Source: Dryocosmus kuriphilus
Lineage: Eukaryota; Arthropoda; Insecta; Hymenoptera; Cynipidae
DNA: 64,000 bases
Direction of reading: 5' to 3'
Assembly: GCA_038277395.1 (NCBI GenBank)
Contig: CM076196.1
Location: forward strand, 132,553,410-132,617,409
Shown here: piece by piece, positions 57,301 through 64,000 of the stretch
Numbering within the stretch: the first letter of the stretch is position 1
How the letters are laid out: each line of letters starts with the position of its first letter
Notes under the pieces: model-generated
The model's input: the letters and a program-made list of their open reading frames with translations, nothing else
Told to the model about the DNA's origin: nothing
Databases searched by the model: none
Position numbers and translations under genes: made by a program

Positions 57301-58156
57301 GTTTTGAAATGATTTTCTTTATTGTCTGTTGGTTTTCTTTTTCAATGTGGCTTATTTTACAGGTTTCTAATAGTTTTTGTAGTTGTTCTAGTTCATCGTG
57401 GGTGTTTCCTTTTACTTTTTCGGATTTGAATGGGGAGATATTTATTGATTTTACCTTTTCGTATTTAATTTCCTCAGGCACTTTGGTTGGTTGTTCTGAG
57501 TAGTTGAAGAATGGTACTTGTATTTCTTTGTTTTTAACTGTGTATAATCCGTCAGGAATATTACTTTGCTTCTCTATCCAAATATCTGTATGATTTTCAT
57601 TACTCTTAATTCTACATATTTTAGCTTCCATCGGTGCTACGAATTCTCCGTCATCGTGTAGTGGTAGTTTCGTTTTTTCGATTACCGCATGTGTTGGTGT
57701 TATGGCGTATCTAGAGAATTTTTTGAAGAATGGTAGCCCTAAAATTCCATCCTCGGGCAACGGGAAATTTTGGTCCACTACGTGGAATAAGTGGGATTTT
57801 CCAAAGTAATTTAAGTATACTGCTTCATGGGATTCTCGGTTGTCATTTCCCATCTGAAATTTCTTGGAATATTTAATCTTATTTACTTCCTGGGGAATTG
57901 CATTTTCTTTTATTATATTTATGACAGCTCCGGTGTCGACTAATAATCTGTAGTCTCCTCTACATCCTCTTCCCCTAATGGACTGTAGCTTTCCGGAGAC
58001 TGTATTAATTCTGCTTGCTCCAGATAATTTTCGTGTTCCAGGATCTCTTCTTCTGTCATCTCCTGGTTCTCTAAACATTCCTCCTATTGGATATTTCTTA
58101 CTTGCGGTGGTCTTGTTTGGGATTGTCCGTGCTGAACATTTTGTCTGTGGAGGCAT
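54301..58156 (-). pseudogene. pol: Pol polyprotein (protease, RT, RNase H, integrase) with three frameshifts
   Basis: The open frame from 58156 overlaps gag by 73 bp and is in the -1 frame. Domains: protease (LLVDTGAVINII), reverse transcriptase (MPFGLKNAPATFQRMMD, YIDDIVIFG), RNase H (TDASNFGLGAVLSQ, IQTDHKALIWL) to 56015. Then an extra base near 56010, an extra T in a T run near 55436, and a two-base change in a (TA)n run near 55030 move the frame. Integrase: HCPICQLNK zinc finger, Asp in AMDIYGPLP, Asp in TDQGQNF, Glu in GNIERIHSTLG, and a GPY/F module (PPWKGPYKIIDIL), ending at 54301. All breaks lie at short runs, so sequencing error is possible. Confidence 0.9.
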
Positions 58157-59256
58157 TGGGAAGCGAAGTGGCCTAATTTACCGCACTTGTGGCATGATAA
58201 TTTTGCTCTTTCTGCCAATGGTAGAGTTTGGTTTAAAGCTTTCGCCCCAGCGGCGGCTGTTGTGTTGGCGTTTATTCTAGGAGGCAGTATGGGTCTTTGC
58301 GTAAACCTGGGGGTTGGTCGGGGTGCCGTTGGCGTATTTCTGACTGGTTGTGATTCTTTTAACCAAGTTTTATACTCTGCTGCCTCTTTCTGGGCCTCCA
58401 TTAGTGTTGCTGGTTTCATTGCTCGCACTTGGATTCCGATTTCTCGCCTTAGGTTTAACATATATCGGTTAATCGCCTCTTTTTCCTCAATCTTTAATCT
58501 GAGCCGTCTTTCGGTTCCTGTTGAGGATGCCTGTACTGCGTAATTCAGTTCATTTAATATCTGTTTAAAGCGTAATGAAAAGTTCTGAATGGTTTCGTTC
58601 GGACCCTGTCTACATGACTCCATTCTACTTTTGATTGATAGGGTTGAGCCTGTCTGTTTTAAGTTTTGTCTTAAGGCTTCGTATAGATCATTGAAAGTAT
58701 TTATAGGGGTGTAACGTATTGCCTTGTCCGCATTACCGGTGATTTTCTCTGCTAGGATAAAATCAAGTAGTAATTGTGGTTGAGAGCATTGGGTTTTTGT
58801 TCTCATTACGGTTTTTATGAAGTCCTCCACGCCCATGTCGTCTTGTCCATTAATGGGTTTGATAGCTCTAATGATGTCCTTGGCCGGTATCCCTTCGGGC
58901 AAGCGTGACACTTGATGAGGTTCTAATGACTGTTGGTTCCTTGCAGTGGGTTCGTATCTGCTTCTCCATCTCAACCTAGCATGTTCTACCTCAGACTCTT
59001 GGTCTTCTGTTATCCTTCCTTCGTTTATTTCTTCGGTGTCTGTCAGAATGTTACTTTTTATTCCGATTCTCGCTAATATTTCTTTTCCTTCTTCCATTCT
59101 TTTTTCATTTTCCTTGGATAATATAGAAATATTTTCCGTTGCTGTTGATTGACTGATAACTAACTTGCTTATGCTATTCCTGATTTCCTCGATTGCCCTG
59201 AGTAAATCGATCGGGCTTCCTTCCGTTGAAGCGCGGGTTTGTGCGGGGGAGTCCAT
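58084..59256 (-). CDS. gag: Gag capsid/nucleocapsid protein, intact
   Basis: 390 codons from ATG 59254-59256. Helical N-terminus (MDSPAQTRASTEGSPIDLL), capsid-like region about 110-300 (DDMGVEDFIKTVMRT, NETIQNFSLRFKQILNELNY), a Pro/Arg-rich linker, and one CCHC knuckle near the end (CHKCGKLGHFASQC). Forms the particle and binds genomic RNA in gypsy-type elements. No stops. Ends inside the pol overlap, fitting a -1 ribosomal frameshift. Confidence 0.92.
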   Translation of the reverse strand: MDSPAQTRASTEGSPIDLLRAIEEIRNSISKLVISQSTATENISILSKENEKRMEEGKEILARIGIKSNILTDTEEINEGRITEDQESEVEHARLRWRSRYEPTARNQQSLEPHQVSRLPEGIPAKDIIRAIKPINGQDDMGVEDFIKTVMRTKTQCSQPQLLLDFILAEKITGNADKAIRYTPINTFNDLYEALRQNLKQTGSTLSIKSRMESCRQGPNETIQNFSLRFKQILNELNYAVQASSTGTERRLRLKIEEKEAINRYMLNLRREIGIQVRAMKPATLMEAQKEAAEYKTWLKESQPVRNTPTAPRPTPRFTQRPILPPRINANTTAAAGAKALNQTLPLAERAKLSCHKCGKLGHFASQCLHRQNVQHGQSQTRPPQVRNIQ

Positions 59257-60145
59257 TTCTGTGATGCACTGTGGTTCAGTCTAATCACTGTCAGAGTTAT
59301 TTGTTGCGTGGCGTTTGGTAAAGTCAAATGGGAAATTAATGCCCTACTCTATTTGTGTGCGTGTACTTATTTTAGATATGTCGGGTGTAATTACCGCGTA
59401 ACAAATTAGTGTAGTTTGGACTCTGTCCTTTAGTACAAAGAAATGCTTCGTATCGTTCTACTGCAATACGAACGATTTCAATGTAGGTTTTTTGTTTTTA
59501 TTGAGGAGAGGTAGGGCTTGCGAGCACGCGAAGTATGCCTCACCCAATACTTGAAATTCTACTCCACCCGATGTGAAACAAACTTTGGTTTTACATCGGT
59601 CGCCTTCCGCAGACCGCAAAGGAGATTGACGCATATCAAGTATTGTTTTACGATTTGTTTTTACGATTTGTACCTACTTAAACTCTATCATGCACTTACA
59701 GTGAATTTTCGTCCTTTTGACAACTGACTGAAGATCCGTAGAGTTTCGCTCGTTGTCCGGATTCCTGATTCGGTTGGTGACGTGTCCCCAAGCTGCTACT
59801 GCTGATTTCCTTTGGAGCGGGTGTGGCTAACTCGTCCTCTTGTTGCTTAGGCAGATGCCTCCTCCGTCTGATTACGGGCCTCGTACAGTTTTGTCTTCTT
59901 GAGCTTTCTTATTGCTATTCTACGTAGCATAGGTCCTACTTAATTCAGACGCTAATTTCAATAGCAATAATATGGCTCTAGTGTTTTCGGGCTGACCGTA
60001 GTGCAGTCCGGAGTTCGTTTCGTTTCTAGTTATTTCGCTGGATTTTCTTTTCTTTATCGTCTTCCAGGCCTCCGCTGCTTATGTGAATAGAAAGATTTTT
60101 AATTTTTCTCCGTGGAGAATACTTTCTTTCGAAGCACTACACGGA
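59257..60145. other. 5' leader of the errantivirus-like element
   Basis: About 0.9 kb of untranslated leader between the primer-binding site and gag. It has no long open frame in sense. A leader of this length can hold the packaging signal and the env splice donor; none is identified with confidence. Confidence 0.6.
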
Positions 60146-60162
60146 TCCTGGCAGGATCGCCA
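60146..60162 (-). promoter_or_regulatory. Primer-binding site, tRNA-Arg type
   Basis: In sense, three bases after the 5' LTR, reads TGGCGATCCTGCCAGGA, complementary to the 3' end of insect tRNA-Arg(ACG) as I remember it (TCCTGGCAGGATCGCCA). Assigns the reverse-transcription primer. Confidence 0.75.
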
Positions 60163-60165
60163 AAA

Positions 60166-60352
60166 TGTTACACTGAAAAATACACTGGGTACTTTTTAAA
60201 AAGGCGTGATATCTCTGAAGAGATATCACTGGTCTTTATTCACACGTGCGTACAATAGCTAGACAAAATTAGAACTGCTGTTGTGGGCCTAATGTCCCCT
60301 ATATATACGTGTTGCTTATCTAAATTGGCTGTAAGCCTGTGGCTATATTACA
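60166..60352 (-). repeat. 5' LTR of the errantivirus-like element
   Basis: 187 bp, same as 52356-52542 except for about two substitutions (aactgctg vs aactactg; aatgtccc vs aatgcccc). Followed on the plus strand by the GCAG target duplication. Confidence 0.95.
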
Positions 60353-60356
60353 GCAG

Positions 60357-61599
60357 TATGTATGCAATAGTTTTTCTATTACTCAATATTGTACAGTTCT
60401 TTTAATAGGTTAAATTTGAGGTAATTTTTATGTGTAATAAGTACTTGGTTAAGAAATGTAATTTTGAAATGTATATACATATAATTCCTAATTTCTTTAA
60501 CCAACACTCATTTTGGTTATTATAAGTTTTAGAACTCCTAACTGTTGTTCTAAGGCTTGTATCGTTGAGTGCAGAATTTTGAGTATTTTATTTAATTACA
60601 ACCTCTTCCACACCTTCCTTCTCCCCCCTCCTCGCTAAATATAAAACCGATATTGAAAAGGCTATGCGTTAAATTAGATTTCAGAATTAATTACAATAAA
60701 ATAAATTTTAAAAAAAGAGTAATGTTACACTAATGTTACAGTAATGTTAATGTAAAGTTAAAGTAATGTTAAATTAATGTTAAAGTATAGTTAAATTTTA
60801 TATTACCTATAGTTGTAAGGTTATTGGAATAAAGGAAAAGATAAGTCAACAAAATGATCATTTTTATTAATTAAAATTACTATATCTACAAGATATTTAC
60901 ATAAAAATATGAACTCATAAATTTTATATTTACACGCACTCATACAATACAAGACTCATTCACTATCTACATCTCTTCATCCAGATAGGATAACAGAATT
61001 ATTTATACTAAAGTTAGATAAGAAATATTGAATCAGTTACTTAGAAGCACTTTCAAAAGTCAAACATTTCGATATTTATCTGTCGGAAAAGAAGTAGTAA
61101 AGGCTGGGCAGTAAGCCGTTTGTAATTATAGGTTAGGATTTGATGGTTCTCACAATAGTTGGATAAATAATTCAGATTTCTAAAATAGGTTCACTCTCCG
61201 ATTATTACTGACAAACGCATTACTTAAAACACTTTAAATCTATGTTATAACATTTTAGAGATATGCTGTAATATTTTTCAAAGAATTTCGTAAAACATAA
61301 GACTCAAGTTGGTCGGTCTTTGACTTTGTCAACAAATTGAAAATTTAAAAAAAAATTGAAAAGTCTAATGTTGTTTGATCTTAAAGTTTACCAAGAAATG
61401 AATTATTTAAGCATTTCATAGTTGTGCGTCGCTCGTAAGGTCGACCAAAAATATTGTAGGATCACAATCTATCTACTTTCCTCCCTAATTACCTTTTTTC
61501 TCTATACCTCCTCTCCCCCTAATCCAATTTCCCCTAACCTTTTTCCCTGATTCTCTTTTCCCTCATCTCTTTTTCTCCGTCAGTTTTTTTCTCAAATTT
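60357..61599. repeat. U3 Polinton-like segment, outer part
   Basis: Continuation of the U3 copy after the retroelement; inverted match to 34745-36040 and to the U2 segments either side of the Merlin element. It retains the bases missing in U2 (60720-60880, with TAATGTTA repeats). Chromodomain tail on the plus strand at 61131-61183. Confidence 0.85.
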
Positions 61600-62790
61600 T
61601 ATTTTATTTTTTTCTGTTTTATTTTATTTTATTTCGTTTTGTTATATTTTATTTATTTTATTTTGTTTTTTTACTCTATATTTTTTTCTTTATTTTATTT
61701 TTCCTTTTATATTGTTTTATTATATTTTGCTCTATTTTATTTTATTTTGCTTCGTTTTATTTTAGACCATTTTTTTTAAATTTTACTCCAGTAATTTTAT
61801 TTATTTTATTTCGTTTTGTTTTCTTATATTTTATTTATTTCACTTAATTTTATTGCATTTTATTTTTTTAAATTTGATTATATTTATTTTGCTTTGTTTC
61901 ATTTATTCTATCATATTTTTTTTTATTTATTTTATTTCGTTTCGTTTTATTTTATTTTGTCTGGCTCTATTATATTTTGTTTTATTTTGTTTTACTTTCC
62001 TTTTACTTTATTTAATTTCTTTTTGTTTTATTTTATTTATTTCGTTTTATCCTATTTCATTTTCTTTCTCTTTTATTTTATTTCTTTTTGCTTTATTTTA
62101 TTTTATTTCGTGTTGCTTTGTTTTATTTTATTCGCCTTTTATTTTATTTCATTTTATTTCCCCTTGTTTGACTATAATTTATTTTGTATTATTTTATTTT
62201 GTTTTACTTTATTCTATTTGACTTTATCTTATTCTGTCTTATTTTATTTTATTTGGCTCTATTTTACTTCAGTTTATTTTATTCGCCTTGTTTTCTTTTA
62301 TTTTATTTCCTTTTAGTTTATTTTATGTCTTTCGGTTTTATTTTATTTTGTTCTCTTCTATCTTATTTTATTTTCGTCTTATTTTATCTTATTGTTGTTA
62401 GTTTGATATTATTTTTATTATATTTATTTAATTTAATTTTATTGTATTTCAGTTTGTTTTATTTTATTTTGTTTTCCTTTTATTTTATTTTATTTCACTG
62501 TGTTTTACTTTATTTTATTTCATTTTGTTTTATTTTATTTTGTTTTATTTTCCTTTTATTTTATTTATTTTATTTTCCTTTTATTTTAATTATTTTATAT
62601 TCCTTTTATTTTATTTCTTTTCGTTTGATTTTATTTTATTATACTTATTTTAGTTTATTTTATTGTATTTAATTTGATTTATTTTATTTTGTTTATTTTA
62701 TTTTATTTTCCTTTTATTTTATTTACTTTATTTGCTTATTTATTTTATTTTCCTTACATTCTATTTTATTTTGTTTTATTTTTCGTCATT
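61600..62790. repeat. TTTTA-type array, U3
   Basis: Reverse complement of the U2 array, nearly collinear with it. Open frames here are Phe/Leu/Ile/Tyr-rich artefacts. Confidence 0.9.
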
Positions 62791-63058
62791 TTTATCAGTT
62801 TCTCTAATTTACGACTATCGATTACACTTTTAGATAAAGCGTTTTCTAACGTTCATTCTTGGTTATTTATTGCTTTCTTTTTTTTAAGTGTTCTTCTCGG
62901 AAAAAAGCAGTAAATTTACTCTCACGGCGACGGTTAGAATATCTTAAAAATGTACCTATATAATGAATTTCTAAACTTGTATTAACACGTTTGGTGGGGT
63001 GTTCCTAGAATAGATAGAGATCAGAGAACGCTCTAGTATTTTTTTAAAATTTATGTGA
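62791..63058. other. Upstream region of the U3 heat-shock promoter
   Basis: Conserved non-coding DNA shared with U1 and U2; ends directly at the heat-shock element. No gene. Confidence 0.5.
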
Positions 63059-63168
63059 GAAGCTTCTCGAATCTTCCCGACAAAATTCTTTTCACTGGTG
63101 CTTGAAACCAGTTCAGTCTGCATGCGTCATCGTTTCGTATGGTAGGGGTGAAACAAAGTGTATAAAAG
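63059..63168 (+). promoter_or_regulatory. Heat-shock element and TATA box, U3 copy
   Basis: 63059-63076 reads GAAgcTTCtcGAAtcTTC, four perfect alternating HSF units. TATAAAAG at 63161-63168 lies 84 bp downstream, and an initiator-like TCATTT starts about 28 bp after the TATA start. Same geometry as U1 and U2 although the spacer bases within the element differ. Confidence 0.8.
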
Positions 63169-63363
63169 CGAAGGAGAGCATCACAGCTCATTTTGTCCAG
63201 ATTCAGTCCTAAGGCAAACGTACCTGGATCCTCCGCTGAAGAGACTGTTCGACATCTAGTTAATCACCCATTATTGATTTCACTGTAAACGTTGAATAAC
63301 TCCTGCTCAAAACAAGTCGACACAGGACTTGACCTGCAGGCTGATGGGAGCCTCGAACCTGTC

Positions 63364-63522
63364 ATGAAACTGGTTAATGCGAGCTCCAAGGGGATCTCTT
63401 TCGACTCGATTACTTTGTCACGCTTCATTAATATTGTCTTTAGTACTAACAATGGCAACAAGCCCTTCGCCTTTGATTTCCCTGGTGATAAAGAGGAACA
63501 CACAGCTGGGGATAGTGAGTGA
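63364..63522 (+). CDS. N-terminal block of the heat-shock-promoter gene, U3
   Basis: 52 codons from the first ATG (MKLVNASSKGISFDSITLS) to a TGA after PGDKEEHTAGDSE. About 200 bp downstream of the TATA box. Relative to U2, an extra four bases (gatagtgagtg) create the stop and also a GTGAGT that could serve as a splice donor toward the transposase exon at 63568. Function unknown; probably the first exon of a longer protein. Confidence 0.45.
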   Translation: MKLVNASSKGISFDSITLSRFINIVFSTNNGNKPFAFDFPGDKEEHTAGDSE

Positions 63523-63567
63523 AAAAAAACGGACCAAGGAGAATAGACCAACAATAGTGTCAAAAAA

Positions 63568-64000
63568 ATGTCGACTACGCACAGCTACATAATTCAACCT
63601 ATCATCAGTGCCGACGGATGATTGTTTTCTCCATTATTTATGGTCCTAAAAGAACCAAGTGGGAGATTTGGACCAGTAGTAGAACAAACATTATTCAGAC
63701 CATCTAATGTATTCGTAACGGCTTCAAAATCTGGGAAGCTTACATCAGGTATGCGAAGCTACTTTTATATTTTCCTTTATTTTTATAACTTTGAACATCT
63801 TTTTACTCTACTCAAAATGCATTACCTGTGTTTTATAGACCATTTCAATAAGTATCTGAAAGAAATATTTTTTCCTAATACTGGAAGTACAAGTGTATTT
63901 TTATTGGATTCATGGACTGGGCATTGTACCGACACTGTAGAAAAAGAAGCACCTACTGGTAAAACTGTCATACCTAAAGTAATTCCAAAAGGAACCACAG
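63568..64000 (+). pseudogene. Pogo-like DDE transposase, U3 copy, cut by the window end
   Basis: Exon 63568-63748: STTHSYIIQPIISADG, a TGA at 63619-63621, LFSPLFMVLKEPSGRFGP, SKSGKLTS. Intron 63749-63838 (90 bp, GTATGC...TTTATAG). Exon from 63839: DHFNKYLKEIFFPNTGST, VFLLDSWTGHCTDTVEKE, VIPKVIPKGTT at the window end. Unlike U2, exon 2 has no frameshift here. The single TGA is shared with U2. DDE_1-type catalytic Asp are expected in ISADG and LLDSW, with the third just beyond the window. The intron length is a multiple of three and lacks stops, so it can also be read through. Confidence 0.72.

Larger units (their letters stand above)
52356..60352 (-). mobile_element. Errantivirus-like (gypsy-type) LTR retroelement with env
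   Basis: 7997 bp, minus strand, flanked by GCAG on both sides (52352-52355 and 60353-60356), splitting the U3 sequence at a site that is intact in U1 and U2. Two 187-bp LTRs (TG...CA) differ at about two positions, so the insertion is recent. Order: 5' LTR 60166-60352, primer site, gag, pol in -1 frame, env, purine tract, 3' LTR 52356-52542. Gag and Env frames are open; Pol has three indels. Confidence 0.95.

Overview
This is a stretch of arthropod, most likely insect, nuclear DNA made almost wholly of transposable elements. I found no host protein-coding gene and nothing bacterial. The evidence is the mix of families: Polinton/Maverick remnants, R1-type LINEs, a second endonuclease-type LINE, mariner, hAT MITEs, a Merlin-type DDE element, a spliced pogo-like transposase, and an envelope-bearing gypsy-type retroelement primed by an insect-like tRNA-Arg. 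The DNA is AT-rich, with long poly-G runs and (TTTTA)n-type arrays. The species cannot be named from the sequence.

Region by region. 1-2570: decayed Polinton (small ORFs, coiled-coil ORF, integrase with chromodomain, convergent unknown gene). 2571-5905: diverged repeats, including a direct and inverted repeat family that carries a solo-LTR-like insertion (4188-5092). 5955-16995: a foldback-type element with long inverted arms built of tandem subrepeats. Its left arm holds an R1-type LINE (7263-11590) and its middle holds a hAT MITE (14048-14730). 16996-20430: further diverged copies of the same repeats plus another Polinton scrap.

20433-64000 holds three copies of one composite unit, called U here. 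U consists of a gene with a heat-shock-type promoter, an ordered TAAAA/TTTTA array, a decayed Polinton-like segment and a tRNA-Trp-like gene. U1 (about 20.4-42.3 kb) is expanded by a mariner, a hAT MITE, two opposed LINE copies (LINE3a and LINE3b) and an R1-type LINE (LINE2), which itself carries a tRNA-bearing foldback element. U2 (about 42.6-50.75 kb) carries a Merlin-type element with an intact transposase. U3 (50.8-64.0 kb, inverted) carries an almost complete 8.0-kb errantivirus-like element with intact gag and env frames and a frameshifted pol. U2 and U3 form a head-to-head inverted repeat of about 5.2 kb per arm (insertions excluded) around a 42-bp spacer.

Most striking points: a perfect four-unit heat-shock element at a fixed 84-bp distance from a TATA box in all three U copies; one tRNA-Trp copy whose anticodon has become UCA (opal suppressor type) and whose acceptor stem is the best paired of the three; an inversion apparently made by recombination between LINE3a and LINE3b that separated a target-site duplication; and an R1-type LINE that has lost exactly its endonuclease region.
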